From an uncultured Clostridia bacterium (GTDB lineage: Bacteria; Bacillota; Clostridia; Lachnospirales; Bianqueaceae), in assembly GCA_944383515.1 (NCBI GenBank), contig CALWPV010000087.1:17791-81790 (forward strand): a stretch of 64,000 nt of DNA, read 5' to 3'. Position numbers and translations under genes: made by a program. Shown here one piece after another: positions 15,451 through 24,396 of this stretch. Positions within the stretch are counted from its first letter, which is position 1, and each line of letters opens with the position of its first letter. The notes under the pieces were generated by a model that was not told where the DNA came from, did not search any database, and was given only the letters and a program-made list of their open reading frames with translations.

Positions 15451-17829
15451 ATGTTTTTATCGATGAACTGGATTCGCGATTTCGTCAATCTGGACGGCGT
15501 CGATCTGGAGGATTTGATTCATAAATTTACGCTGGGCACAGCCGAGGTAGAAGGATTTGAGTATGTCGGCCATCAGGTGCAGCATGTTGTGGTGGGGCAG
15601 ATTCTTTCGGTACAGGAGCACCCGAATTCTAAAAAGCTGCACGTGCTTTCGGTGGATGGCGGCGACCGTACGTACCAGGTGGTCTGCGGAGCCCCCAATG
15701 TGGCCGAGGGCCTGAAGGTGCCTTTTGCGAAACCGGGCGGTATGGCCGGCGGCATGTCTATTGAAGCGCGCACACTGGCCGGAGTGTTAAGTGAAGGTAT
15801 GTGCTGCAGTGAAAAAGAGCTGGGAATTAGCGACCACCACGAAGGCCTTATGGAGCTTCCGCAAGAAACGCCTGTTGGCACAGATATGAAGGAGCTGTAT
15901 GAGATTGACGATCTGATTTTTGAGGTCGATAATAAATCGCTCACCAATCGTCCGGATTTATGGGGACATTACGGCATTGCCAGGGAAATCGCCGCGCTGG
16001 CGCATCGTCCGTTAAAACCGTATCCTCAGGTAGATCTAAGCGTATACGACGCGCTGCCCGAGGTGCCGATTACGGTGCAAGATACGCAGCTGGTTTATCG
16101 CTATTCGGCCATGGCTGTAGAAAATATTAATGTTACCCAGTCGCCTAAAAATATGCAGATTCGGCTGTATCGCTGCGGGATGCGCGGCATCAATCTGCTG
16201 GCAGACCTGACCAATTATTTAATGCTGGAGCTGGGACAGCCGATGCATGCCTTTGATTATCAGCGGGTGAGTCAAATTGAAGTGGGGCATTACGAGCAGC
16301 CGTTTACGTTTGAAACCCTAGATGGCAAGGAGCGCACGATTCAGCCGGAAACGCTAATGATTAAAAGCAAGGACAAACCGGTAGCGGTGGCTGGCATTAT
16401 GGGCGGCCTGGAGAGCGAGATTACCGACGATACGCATAGCTTCCTGCTGGAGAGCGCTAATTTTGACGCAGTGAGCGTGCGCAAATCTTCGGCGGCGCTG
16501 GGGCTGCGTACAGACGCTTCCATGCGCTATGAAAAAACGCTGGATCCGGAAATGACGGTGCCGGCCATTGCGCGGTATTTGCAGCTTTTGCAGGAGATCG
16601 ATCCGGGAGTAACGGTTATTAGCCGGCTGAGCGATTGTTATGTGAAGCAGTATCCGGTGCGCAGCATTACGTTTGATAAGGCGTATGTCGATCGCATTAC
16701 CGGCATTGATATTAGCGAGCAGCGAATCGAACGTACGCTGCTGGATCTGGGCTTTACGGTTAGCCATGAAGGAAAGGATTTTGTGGTTACTGTACCCAGC
16801 TGGCGGGCGACCAAAGATGTTTCCATGAAAGCCGATTTAATTGAAGAAATCACTCGCATTTATGGCTATGACAATTTTGAGCTGAAAACGGCCAATTTAG
16901 CGGTGCGGCCGCAGGCGTATTCGCCGGAGCACCAGTTGCAAAGCCAGATTAAAACGCTCTTGGCGTATCGCTTTGGCGCGCATGAGGTGCATACCTATAT
17001 ATGGAATGACGGCAAAAAGCTGGCCGAGCTGGGACTGAAAAACGAAGGATGCCTTCATTTGGTGAATTCGGTGTCGCCGGACATTGAAACGATTCGTATG
17101 GAAATGATGCCTTCTCTGCTGTGTACGGCAGCTAAAAATAAGGGCTATGCCGCGCAGTATACAATTTTTGAAATCGGCAGCGTTGTACCGGGTCTGAAGG
17201 AAGACGGTTTGGCGGACGAACAAAGACATTTGGGCGTTTTGCTCTGGGGCCCGAGGCAGGAAGAGGAGCAGCTGCTTATGAAGGCCAAGAGCATGGCGGA
17301 GGCCCTGGGCGTTTTGCTGCGTGGCAGCCATTTTACGTATCAAAACGCCGCAAAGGCGCAGCCCTGGCAGCATCCTTATAATGCGTTTGAGATTAGCGCG
17401 GAGGGAAGAAAGCTAGGAAGCCTTGCCGTAGTGCATCCTTCTGTGTGCGCGAAGGTGGATAAAAAGGCAACGGCGATTGCGCTGGAACTGAATTTGGAGG
17501 CGATGTGCGCGCTGCAAAGAAAGCTGCCGAATTTTGAGGAGCCTAGCCGTTTCCCGAGCGTTGTAAACGACGTAAGCTTTATGGTAGACGAAGCGACTTC
17601 TTATGCCTTGTTTGAGCGGGTGATCCAGGCGCATCCCTGCGACGTGCTCGCGTCTTATGAACTGGTAAGTGTTTATCGGGATCCGCAGTGGCAGGGGAAA
17701 AAGAGCGTGACAATCCGCTTTGTCTTCTGCTCGGCAGAGCGTACTCTGGAGAGTGAAGAAGTGGCCGCGGCGGTTAACTTGTATATGGATGCCATGAAAG
17801 AAATTGGCGCCGAAGTAACGGGGGCGTAG
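15451..17829 (+). CDS. pheT: Phenylalanine-tRNA ligase beta subunit
   Basis: A 792-residue partner of PheS. Domains run in the usual order. An EMAP-II/OB tRNA-binding domain covers about residues 40-150 (VGQILSVQEHPNSKKLHVLSVD). The B3/4 editing domain has LTNRPDLWGHYGIARE and GMRGINLLADLTNY. The B5 domain follows around residue 400-470 with VPSWRATKDVSMKADLIEEITRIYGYDN. The C-terminal ferredoxin-fold anticodon-binding domain begins at FPSVVNDVSFMVDEA. The start follows AAGGAAGGAGACAGG, 21 bases after pheS. Regulation is through the shared T-box. Confidence 0.97.
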   Translation: MFLSMNWIRDFVNLDGVDLEDLIHKFTLGTAEVEGFEYVGHQVQHVVVGQILSVQEHPNSKKLHVLSVDGGDRTYQVVCGAPNVAEGLKVPFAKPGGMAGGMSIEARTLAGVLSEGMCCSEKELGISDHHEGLMELPQETPVGTDMKELYEIDDLIFEVDNKSLTNRPDLWGHYGIAREIAALAHRPLKPYPQVDLSVYDALPEVPITVQDTQLVYRYSAMAVENINVTQSPKNMQIRLYRCGMRGINLLADLTNYLMLELGQPMHAFDYQRVSQIEVGHYEQPFTFETLDGKERTIQPETLMIKSKDKPVAVAGIMGGLESEITDDTHSFLLESANFDAVSVRKSSAALGLRTDASMRYEKTLDPEMTVPAIARYLQLLQEIDPGVTVISRLSDCYVKQYPVRSITFDKAYVDRITGIDISEQRIERTLLDLGFTVSHEGKDFVVTVPSWRATKDVSMKADLIEEITRIYGYDNFELKTANLAVRPQAYSPEHQLQSQIKTLLAYRFGAHEVHTYIWNDGKKLAELGLKNEGCLHLVNSVSPDIETIRMEMMPSLLCTAAKNKGYAAQYTIFEIGSVVPGLKEDGLADEQRHLGVLLWGPRQEEEQLLMKAKSMAEALGVLLRGSHFTYQNAAKAQPWQHPYNAFEISAEGRKLGSLAVVHPSVCAKVDKKATAIALELNLEAMCALQRKLPNFEEPSRFPSVVNDVSFMVDEATSYALFERVIQAHPCDVLASYELVSVYRDPQWQGKKSVTIRFVFCSAERTLESEEVAAAVNLYMDAMKEIGAEVTGA

Positions 17830-17853
17830 CGCACAAGCTGCGTCCCTTTATTT
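17821..17853 (+). terminator. Terminator of pheST
   Basis: GGGGCGTAGC (17821-17830) pairs over ten bases, with two G-U pairs, with GCTGCGTCCC (17837-17846), followed by TTTATTT. It overlaps the pheT stop codon. Confidence 0.55.
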
Positions 17854-17867
17854 CCAGATATTACTTC

Positions 17868-17896
17868 TGTACAGACGCGCGGGATCGTAGTATAAT
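17868..17896 (+). promoter_or_regulatory. Possible promoter for small zinc protein/RNase Z operon
   Basis: TATAAT at 17891-17896 with a weak TGTACA (17868-17873) at 17-base spacing. The leader would be about 125 bases. Confidence 0.4.
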
Positions 17897-18028
17897 GTGT
17901 CATAGTTACGGATCCATACACATAGAATTGAGTATAACAAAATAACATAAACCGATATACCACAGCAGAAGAACAATACATAGAAGCGGCATTTTGAAAT
18001 TCGGCTGCTTCAGAAAAGGGGTATGTAG

Positions 18029-18283
18029 ATGAAGCAATATAAAACGATTCAGATTGAAAAAAAAGTACCGGAGAGCATTATCTGCAACTGCTGTGGGCAG
18101 AAAATCAATAGTACGAAACAGCATCCCTATCCGGACTATATTACAATTCATAAAATATGGGGGTATGATTCCCCGTACGATGGGGAAGAGCACGATATCG
18201 ATCTCTGCACGGATTGCTATGCGAAATGGATTCAAACGTTTAAAATTGATCCAAGAGACAGAAAGGAAGCAGAGGATGTTTGA
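18029..18283 (+). CDS. Small zinc-ribbon-like protein
   Basis: An 84-residue protein with two Cys pairs, ICNCCGQKI (about residues 19-24) and DLCTDCYAKW (about 68-71), which could hold one zinc ion. The segment HKIWGYDSPYDGEEHDIDLC between them resembles small uncharacterised Firmicutes proteins of this size. No membrane segment is seen. The start follows AAAAGGGGTATGTAG. Its stop overlaps the RNase Z start by eight bases, so the two are translationally coupled. It may be an accessory or regulatory protein, but no function is established. Confidence 0.8.
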   Translation: MKQYKTIQIEKKVPESIICNCCGQKINSTKQHPYPDYITIHKIWGYDSPYDGEEHDIDLCTDCYAKWIQTFKIDPRDRKEAEDV

Positions 18284-19208
18284 TATTTGTTTGCTGGGTA
18301 CGGGCGGCATGATGCCGCTGCCTGGGCGTTTTCTGACTTCTTGCATTATGCGGTATCACGGGACTTGCCTGCTTATTGATTGCGGGGAAGGCACACAGAT
18401 TACGCTGCGTGAGCTGGGGTGGAGCTTTAAGGCCATTGATTATGTGCTTTTTACGCATTTTCATGGCGACCATATCAGCGGCTTACCGGGACTGCTTCTT
18501 ACGATTGGTAACTGTGAACGAACCGAGCCGGTAACTCTTATAGGCCCTCGCGGTCTTAAAATGATCGCTCAGTGCCTTCTTTTGATTGCGCCGGGGCTAC
18601 CGTTTCCGATTCGCTATATAGAGCTTACCAATGAGCAGATTGCTGCAATGCAAGAAATGGCGCTGGGCGATCTTTGTGTAAGGCCGTTTCAGGCGGATCA
18701 TGGGGTGCCCTGCGTGGGCTATAGCGTAGAAGTAAAGCGCAGACCGCAGTTTGATCCGGTGCGCGCCAAAGAAGCGGGCATTCCGCTGCCGTATTGGCGC
18801 CGCTTGCAAAATGGAGAAACCATAACGGAGCCGGATGGGACATGCTACGATCCCTCTATGGTGCTAGGGCCGCCGCGTAAAGGCTTAAAGGTTACATATT
18901 GTACGGATTCGCGGCCGACCGCCAGTATTGTAAAGGCGGCGGAGCACTCTGACTTACTGATTTGCGAAGGCATGTACGGTGAGCCGGACAAGCAGGAAAA
19001 GGCCAGCCAGCATAAGCACATGTCTTATCGCGAGGCGGCGACAATCGCGGATAAGGCGCAGGTGGGCGAGCTATGGCTGACGCATTTTAGCCCGGCTATG
19101 CCCAATCCCCGGCATTATTTGAATGTAGCAACAGCTATTTTTAAAAATACTAAAGTGGGAAAAGACCGTATGACAAAAGAATTTAAATTTAGAGAAGAGG
19201 AATCCTAA
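18276..19208 (+). CDS. rnz: Ribonuclease Z-like metallo-beta-lactamase protein
   Basis: A 310-residue metallo-beta-lactamase fold enzyme of the RNase Z/ElaC group, expected to cleave the 3' trailer of tRNA precursors. Motifs include [13 protein letters not shown] at the start, [10 protein letters not shown], the zinc motif [52 protein letters not shown] and LTHFSPA. All expected metal ligands appear. Start ATG 18276 overlaps the upstream small gene; the longer frame seen upstream is a shadow. The stop overlaps the tsaD start (TAATG). Grouping with tsaD makes a tRNA maturation pair. Confidence 0.88.
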   Translation: MFDICLLGTGGMMPLPGRFLTSCIMRYHGTCLLIDCGEGTQITLRELGWSFKAIDYVLFTHFHGDHISGLPGLLLTIGNCERTEPVTLIGPRGLKMIAQCLLLIAPGLPFPIRYIELTNEQIAAMQEMALGDLCVRPFQADHGVPCVGYSVEVKRRPQFDPVRAKEAGIPLPYWRRLQNGETITEPDGTCYDPSMVLGPPRKGLKVTYCTDSRPTASIVKAAEHSDLLICEGMYGEPDKQEKASQHKHMSYREAATIADKAQVGELWLTHFSPAMPNPRHYLNVATAIFKNTKVGKDRMTKEFKFREEES

Positions 19209-20224
19209 TGGAGAAACGATATCCGGTTATTTTAGGAATTGAGAGTTCGTGCGACGAAACGGCGGCGGCTGTGGTGCAAGACGGCCGCAAGGTTTTGTCC
19301 AATGTGATTTCTTCTCAGATCCAGGTTCATAAACTCTATGGCGGCGTGGTGCCCGAGATTGCCTCCCGCAAACATATTGAAAATATTGACGGCGTTATTT
19401 TGCAGGCGCTTTCAGAGGCCCAGATGACATGGGACGATATTGACGCGATTGCCGTCACGTATGGTCCGGGGTTAGTCGGGGCGCTTTTAGTGGGCGTTGC
19501 GGAAGCAAAAGCATTGGCATATGCGCTGCATAAGCCGCTGCTGGGTGTGCACCACATGAAAGGACATATTGCGGCTAATTATATTAGCAATGCGCAGTGG
19601 CAGCCGCCCTTTCTGTGCCTGGTCGTGTCGGGCGGTCACACGCATCTCGCTATGGTTGAGGACTATCAGCACTACCGCATTTTAGGCAAAACGCGCGACG
19701 ACGCGGCGGGAGAGGCATTCGACAAAGTTTCTAGAGCGTTGGGGCTAGGGTATCCCGGCGGTCCTAAAATTCAGGCGGCGGCGGAAAACGGCAAAGCAGA
19801 TGCTATTCATTTTCCCAGGCCTTGCCTGGAGGAAGAAGGTTATGATTTTAGCTTTAGCGGCTTGAAATCAGCCGTGCTGAATTATTTGAATCAGCAGGAA
19901 ATGAAGGGCGAAGCGGTACAGGCAGCCGACGTGGCGGCTTCCTTTCAGGCTGCCGTTATCGATGTATTAGTTCATAAAACGATGCAGGCAGCGCAGGCCA
20001 TGGGCGTGCGTCGCGTGGCCATTGCCGGCGGCGTTTCGGCCAACAAACCGCTGCGTAAGGCGCTGGAAGAAGCGTGTGCAAAAGAGAAAATGGAGTTTTG
20101 CTGCCCGGAGTTTATTTTATGCACGGACAATGCGGCCATGATTGCCTGCGCTGCCTATTATGAGTATACACAGGGCGAGCATGCCGATTTGCGATTAAAC
20201 GCGAATCCCAATTTAACATTATAA
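19208..20224 (+). CDS. tsaD: tRNA threonylcarbamoyladenosine transferase TsaD
   Basis: This enzyme transfers the threonylcarbamoyl group from threonylcarbamoyl-AMP to A37 of ANN-decoding tRNAs, working with TsaB and TsaE (not in this window). The 338-residue ASKHA-fold protein carries [16 protein letters not shown] at the N-terminus, the metal-binding [39 protein letters not shown], and [13 protein letters not shown] with [11 protein letters not shown] near the end. Length and motifs are standard. The start overlaps the RNase Z stop, so it is probably co-translated. Confidence 0.97.
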   Translation: MEKRYPVILGIESSCDETAAAVVQDGRKVLSNVISSQIQVHKLYGGVVPEIASRKHIENIDGVILQALSEAQMTWDDIDAIAVTYGPGLVGALLVGVAEAKALAYALHKPLLGVHHMKGHIAANYISNAQWQPPFLCLVVSGGHTHLAMVEDYQHYRILGKTRDDAAGEAFDKVSRALGLGYPGGPKIQAAAENGKADAIHFPRPCLEEEGYDFSFSGLKSAVLNYLNQQEMKGEAVQAADVAASFQAAVIDVLVHKTMQAAQAMGVRRVAIAGGVSANKPLRKALEEACAKEKMEFCCPEFILCTDNAAMIACAAYYEYTQGEHADLRLNANPNLTL

Positions 20225-20312
20225 ATTGAGATTGCAAATTTTTGCCACCGGCAGGTGAACGACTCGATGCATAAAATGGGCCCTCTCGTGTCAACATATG
20301 ATCAAAACCAAG

Positions 20313-20353
20313 TCTGTCAGTCTGTGCTGACAGATTCTCACAAAAATGAGAAT
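20313..20353. repeat. Two adjacent small hairpins before SpoIIQ-like gene
   Basis: TCTGTCAG (20313-20320) pairs with CTGACAGA (20327-20334), and ATTCTCA (20334-20340) pairs with TGAGAAT (20347-20353). TGATCA sites flank the pair on both sides. There is no T-run, so they are not typical terminators. They could be operators or leader structure. Confidence 0.4.
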
Positions 20354-20387
20354 AGTGTGATCAGATGAAAGAGAGAGGAGATTGGGT

Positions 20388-21206
20388 ATGAGCGAACCAG
20401 AAAAAATTCTGCCGGAAAAGCAGATTAAAATTTATTTGGTGGTGCTGGGAATATTGCTGATTTTGGCAGTCACTATTACCATATTTACGGCCTATCAGGA
20501 TCAGCAGCTGGCGCAGCAGGAAGAAAGCGAACAGACCAGCGAGCAAACGGCGCAGGAGTCACAGCAGACGCAGCCAGTACAAAATAATTTTATGGACGCC
20601 AATAGCGCCATTGAAGAAGAATCGGAGCAGGAGACGGAGGCGGAGCAATCGTCTTACCCCGCTGCGGAAGAGTCTTCTCAGCGGCAAGATTCAGAAGTTG
20701 CCGAGACGATAGAGCCAGAAGAGGCGGTAGAGGAAACCGGGGCACTGCCGGAAGAAGAAGTAGTAGCGTCTTTTGATCCGGAATCCGATTTAATGCTTTG
20801 GCCGGTCAGCGGCAATGTGCTTATGGACTATAGCCCTGACGCGCTCATTTATGACGAGACCCTAGACTTGTATAGAACCAATTCTTCCATTAGCATTGGG
20901 GCACAGCCGGCTGAAGAGGTCTTAGCTGCGGCCGGAGGCGTGGTGCAGGAAATTGGCGATTCTGAACAGCTGGGGCATTATGTTGTGCTGGATAATGGTA
21001 ACGGGTATTTGACAACATATGGCCAGTTAACTCAGGAAGAGCTGGTGGAAGTTGGAGAAACCGTTGCACAGGGCGAAGTGATTGGCCATGTCGGCGAGCC
21101 GACATGGTATAGTTCGGCGCTGGGAACGCATATTTCATTTACGGTTACCGTGAATGGAGAGACGATCAGTCCGCTGGATGTGCTGGAAAACACGCTGGAT
21201 GAATAA
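20388..21206 (+). CDS. SpoIIQ-like LytM protein, catalytic site degenerate
   Basis: A 272-residue protein with a short cytosolic N-terminus and one membrane helix (residues ~14-35, YLVVLGILLILAVTITIF). A long Glu/Gln/Ser-rich linker follows, and then a C-terminal M23/LytM domain (about residue 140 on). The order WPVSGNVLMDYSPDALIYDETLDLYRTNSSISI matches SpoIIQ-type proteins. However, the first zinc ligands (HxGxD) are replaced by NSSIS, and the HxH at the end reads GTHISF, so metallopeptidase activity is unlikely. In endospore formers SpoIIQ is a forespore-side scaffold of the engulfment channel. That role is inferred from similarity only; the usual neighbours spoIID and spoIIID are not here. 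Confidence 0.75.
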   Translation: MSEPEKILPEKQIKIYLVVLGILLILAVTITIFTAYQDQQLAQQEESEQTSEQTAQESQQTQPVQNNFMDANSAIEEESEQETEAEQSSYPAAEESSQRQDSEVAETIEPEEAVEETGALPEEEVVASFDPESDLMLWPVSGNVLMDYSPDALIYDETLDLYRTNSSISIGAQPAEEVLAAAGGVVQEIGDSEQLGHYVVLDNGNGYLTTYGQLTQEELVEVGETVAQGEVIGHVGEPTWYSSALGTHISFTVTVNGETISPLDVLENTLDE

Positions 21207-21229
21207 AGAGTGATAGGAAAGCTTCCTGT

Positions 21230-21266
21230 AAGACAGTTTTTTGAAAAGAAAACTGTCTTTTTTTTG
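21230..21266 (+). terminator. Terminator after SpoIIQ-like gene
   Basis: AAGACAGTTTT (21230-21240) pairs exactly with AAAACTGTCTT (21249-21259), followed by a run of eight T. Confidence 0.9.
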
Positions 21267-21289
21267 CTCAAAATATGAAAAAATATACA

Positions 21290-21318
21290 TTGTAAAGAAT
21301 AAAAGGAGGTGATATACT
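21290..21318 (+). promoter_or_regulatory. Promoter for NhaC antiporter gene
   Basis: TTGTAA (21290-21295), 17-base spacer, TATACT (21313-21318), about 50 bases before the start. Confidence 0.6.
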
Positions 21319-21366
21319 GCCCCTATAAAATAGATCTGCATACTGAAGAATCAGGAGGAAACACAC

Positions 21367-22866
21367 ATGGGACTAGACATGATAGATGTGGGCTGGCTAT
21401 CGATTTTACCCCCAGTCATTGCCATTGTCTTAGCGTTAACTACGAAGGAAGTATATTCTTCCCTTTTTCTAGGGGTTATATCCGGTACATTGATCTATTG
21501 TTTGGCAACTGGGCAGTCGGTTATACGGGCCGTTTCGTACGCGTTTGACATGATGGCGCAGAAAATAGGCGATAACGGCTATATGATTATCTTTTTGGTT
21601 CTGCTTGGCGCGCTCATTGTTGTTGTCACGCGTTCGGGTGGTACGTATGCGTATGGGCAATGGGCAGCGAAACGGATTCGCGGGCCTATTAGTGCGAAGC
21701 TGGCCACCGCGCTTTTAGGCATTGTCATTTTTATTGACGACGGATTCAACTGTTTAACGGTGGGAACAGTTATGCGCCCGATCACAGATCGGTGCCAGGT
21801 ATCGCGGGAAAAATTAGCCTATTTATTGGACGCAACGGCGGCGCCGGTATGCATTATTGCGCCGATATCCAGCTGGGCGGTGGCCGTTTCTTCTGAAATG
21901 ACACAGGCAGGCGGTCTAACGGCGTTTATGCAGACAATTCCTTTTAACCTGTATGCGCTTTTAACGTTATGCATGGTGCTGATTGTGAGCGTTACTTCCT
22001 TTGACTTTGGACCTATGAAAAAAGCGGAAATCCAAAAGCGTAAGGAGATACATACAAAGGAGGAGAAAGATCCGCTTATTTCGGAAAATGGAAAGGTATT
22101 CGATTTAGTGCTGCCGCTGGTTACCATGATTCTTTGCGCCATTGCCGGTATGGCTTATGTAGGCGGTTATTTCGAGGGCACTCCCTTCGCGGAAGCAATT
22201 GGCGCAAATCCGACGGCGGGCTTAACGCTGGGAACCTTTGCCGGTCTTTTGGTTGCTTTTGTTTTGTATATTCCGCGGAAACTCATGCGTTTTCAGGATT
22301 TTATGACGGGCATTGTCGATGGAATTAAAACAATGATCGCGCCGTTATTGATTCTGGTGTTTGCCTGGGCCTTAAGCGGCGTTTGCAGGGAAATGCTGGG
22401 TACGGGGCAGTTTGTTAGCCAGTTTGTCAGCGCCATTCAGCTTCCTATGGAGTTTTTGCCGGCTCTTGTTTTTGTTATTGCTGCCTTTTTATCTTTTGCC
22501 ACGGGAACAGCCTGGGGAACCTTCGGCATTTTACTGCCGATTGTCATGATGATTGGTATGACGCCGGAGGGCGAGCTGATTCTGATTCCTGCGCTTGGGG
22601 CGACGCTGGCGGGGTCTGTGTATGGAGACCACTGCTCACCCATTTCCGATACCACCATTTTGTCGTCTACAGGCGCGCAGTGCGTGCATCTGCGCCATGT
22701 GGAAACGCAAATGCCTTACGCGACTCTGGTGGCGGCTGTATGTGTAGTGGGCTATATTATTGCCGGATTTACACAAAATGCATGGATTACGCTGGCAGCT
22801 TCTATTCTTTTGCTCTTGGTGTGTCTGGTTGTCTTATGGTTAAAGCAGAAAAAAGTAAAGTCATAA
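21367..22866 (+). CDS. Na+/H+ antiporter, NhaC family
   Basis: A 499-residue integral membrane antiporter with roughly eleven or twelve helices. Recognisable features are ILPPVIAIVLALTTKEVYSSLFLGVISG at the start, IFIDDGFNCLTVGTVMRPI in the middle, AAPVCIIAPISSWAV, and GSVYGDHCSPISDTTILSSTGAQC near residues 415-440, the signature of NhaC-type Na+/H+ exchangers. It probably expels Na+ or exchanges organic ions such as malate/lactate; the exact substrate cannot be read from sequence. The start follows AGGAGGAAACACAC. It is flanked by its own promoter and terminator, so it is monocistronic. Confidence 0.9.
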   Translation: MGLDMIDVGWLSILPPVIAIVLALTTKEVYSSLFLGVISGTLIYCLATGQSVIRAVSYAFDMMAQKIGDNGYMIIFLVLLGALIVVVTRSGGTYAYGQWAAKRIRGPISAKLATALLGIVIFIDDGFNCLTVGTVMRPITDRCQVSREKLAYLLDATAAPVCIIAPISSWAVAVSSEMTQAGGLTAFMQTIPFNLYALLTLCMVLIVSVTSFDFGPMKKAEIQKRKEIHTKEEKDPLISENGKVFDLVLPLVTMILCAIAGMAYVGGYFEGTPFAEAIGANPTAGLTLGTFAGLLVAFVLYIPRKLMRFQDFMTGIVDGIKTMIAPLLILVFAWALSGVCREMLGTGQFVSQFVSAIQLPMEFLPALVFVIAAFLSFATGTAWGTFGILLPIVMMIGMTPEGELILIPALGATLAGSVYGDHCSPISDTTILSSTGAQCVHLRHVETQMPYATLVAAVCVVGYIIAGFTQNAWITLAASILLLLVCLVVLWLKQKKVKS

Positions 22867-22877
22867 CCCAATACACA

Positions 22878-22912
22878 AAACCCTTGTCAGCAGTTTTCTG
22901 ACAAGGGTTTGC
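22878..22912. terminator. Bidirectional terminator
   Basis: AAACCCTTGTCAG (22878-22890) pairs exactly with CTGACAAGGGTTT (22898-22910). It separates the convergent nhaC-type gene and PepSY lipoprotein gene and has T-rich flanks on both strands. Confidence 0.85.
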
Positions 22913-22932
22913 TTGTATTGCTACGTCTTCGA

Positions 22933-23415
22933 TTACCCTTTTTCGTCAGTTTCAAACTGAGTAATGCTGCCGTCTCGGGCATCGATTTCAAACGAATACT
23001 GGGTCTGGCCTACATAGAATTCTACGTCATAATGGGGGATTGCTTTTTCGTCAGAAAAATCCAGAGAAACGGTCAGATCGGTAACTTCGTCTTCGGTGAG
23101 CGTCACTTCGGCAAGAGCGGCCTCTTTAGCCTCTTCCTCTGTTATTTGAACTTTAGAGGAAGGCGCTGTTGTTTCAGAGTCATTGGAAGCGGAATCGAAG
23201 CGGCTGCTTTCATTACGGGAGGTATTGCCGGACTCGTCTAAGGCAGAGTCGTCGGGTAGTAGATCGTCTACCAGGGAGTCGTCGCCAAGAAGGCTGGAGT
23301 CATCGATCAGCGGTAGAGAAGACATATCCATTTCTTCTTCGGCGCGGCGGCAGCCGGCCAGGCAGCTCATGCTCAGCAAAAGCAGCAGAGCGGATAATAA
23401 CACTTTGTTTTTCAT
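22933..23415 (-). CDS. PepSY-domain lipoprotein
   Basis: A 160-residue exported lipoprotein. The signal peptide MKNKVLLSALLLLLSMSC is followed by a lipobox LAGC (Cys22), then a low-complexity Asp/Ser-rich linker. A single C-terminal PepSY domain follows (ITEEEAKEAALAEVTLTEDEVTDLTVSLD...YDVEFYVGQTQYSFEIDARDGSI). PepSY domains are thought to modulate peptidases or act in the cell envelope; no partner is adjacent. The start follows AGAAAGGATCCTACC. Expected location is the outer face of the membrane. Confidence 0.88.
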   Translation of the reverse strand: MKNKVLLSALLLLLSMSCLAGCRRAEEEMDMSSLPLIDDSSLLGDDSLVDDLLPDDSALDESGNTSRNESSRFDSASNDSETTAPSSKVQITEEEAKEAALAEVTLTEDEVTDLTVSLDFSDEKAIPHYDVEFYVGQTQYSFEIDARDGSITQFETDEKG

Positions 23416-23573
23416 GGTAGGATCCTTTCTATTCTAAAGTGTACTTTCCTATAGAAAGCCATTCTTAGGTTCGCTCAGAAAAAGAATTTTTATACATACC
23501 ATAACCGGCTGGGTCAATTACCAAAAATATCTTGGATAAAAAGAATAAAAATGGATGCAAAAGCCTATGGAGT

Positions 23574-23583
23574 TTGGTATAAT
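23574..23583 (+). promoter_or_regulatory. Extended -10 promoter for sensor cluster
   Basis: TTGGTATAAT (23574-23583) has the TGnTATAAT form of an extended -10, with no convincing -35. It lies about 40 bases ahead of the first DRTGG gene. Confidence 0.5.
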
Positions 23584-23620
23584 TATTATATCTAAAAACG
23601 GAGTTTAAGGAGGAGCCAAT

Positions 23621-23977
23621 ATGAAGGTCAGCGAAATTCAAAAAGTGCTGAGCGCGAAACAGTTTAATGACGTAGAGGAAGAGCTTTCGGTGGATTATGG
23701 CTATAGCTGTGACCTGATGAGCGATGTGCTGGCTTTTGCGCAGAATAACGATGTGCTCCTGACCGGCACGGTTAACCCGCAGGTCATTCGTACATGCCAA
23801 ATGGTAGACATTCGAGTGATTGTTTTTGTGCGCTGTAAGGAGCCGACGCAGGAGCTGATTGATCAGGCGACAAAAGCGGGTATTTTACTGCTGGGAACGC
23901 ATTATTCTATGTATATGGCGAGTAGTCTACTCTATATGGCCGGCCTTCCAGGGGAGGAAATTGAAAATGACTTTTAA
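23621..23977 (+). CDS. DRTGG-domain protein (first copy)
   Basis: A 118-residue single-domain protein of the DRTGG family, found as a regulatory domain in phosphotransacetylase-like and CBS proteins and often encoded with iron hydrogenase clusters in Clostridia. Features are VLLTGTVNPQVIRTCQMVDIRVIVFV, ATKAGILLLGTHYSMYMAS and LLYMAGLPGE. It may bind a nucleotide or sense a metabolite. It opens a five-gene run (DRTGG, HATPase, Fe-S hydrogenase-like, DRTGG, HATPase). The stop overlaps the next start. The RBS is AAGGAGGAGCCAAT. Confidence 0.85.
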   Translation: MKVSEIQKVLSAKQFNDVEEELSVDYGYSCDLMSDVLAFAQNNDVLLTGTVNPQVIRTCQMVDIRVIVFVRCKEPTQELIDQATKAGILLLGTHYSMYMASSLLYMAGLPGEEIENDF

Positions 23978-24383
23978 TTATGAAGTCGACGCGTCGGTTC
24001 CGGAAATGGCTGGTCGAGCTTCTACTGAGTTCAAGAGTGTGCTTAAACAGCTTGGGGTAAGCGCCAAGGTCATTCGCCGTATTTCTATTGCCATGTATGA
24101 GGGCGAGATCAATATGGTGATCCATGCCAATGGAGGAACCATTACTTGTCAGGTCGATGAAAATCAAATTGAAATTGTTATGGCCGATGTGGGACCGGGT
24201 ATTCCCGATCTGGATCTGGCTATGAAAGCCGGCTGGTCTACGGCTTCGCCGCAGGCGCGTGAACTGGGTTTCGGAGCCGGCATGGGTATGCCCAATATGA
24301 AGAAATTTAGTGATGAAATGGAAGTTGAGACGCAGATAGGCGTGGGAACAACCCTAACCTTGCGATTTAATTTAGCGGCATAA
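23967..24383 (+). CDS. RsbW-like ATP-binding protein (HATPase, first copy)
   Basis: A 138-residue GHKL-fold protein of the anti-sigma/serine-kinase type. The N box is YEGEINMVIHANGG, the G1 box VMADVGPGIPDLDLAM, and the glycine-rich lid ARELGFGAGMGMPNMKKFSDEMEVETQIGVGTTLTLRF. No HisKA domain is present, so it resembles RsbW or SpoIIAB rather than a sensor kinase. It could phosphorylate or sequester a partner, perhaps the DRTGG protein or the Fe-S protein. ATG at 23967 overlaps the DRTGG stop. Confidence 0.85.
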   Translation: MTFNYEVDASVPEMAGRASTEFKSVLKQLGVSAKVIRRISIAMYEGEINMVIHANGGTITCQVDENQIEIVMADVGPGIPDLDLAMKAGWSTASPQARELGFGAGMGMPNMKKFSDEMEVETQIGVGTTLTLRFNLAA

Positions 24384-24396
24384 GGGAGGGGAGTAT

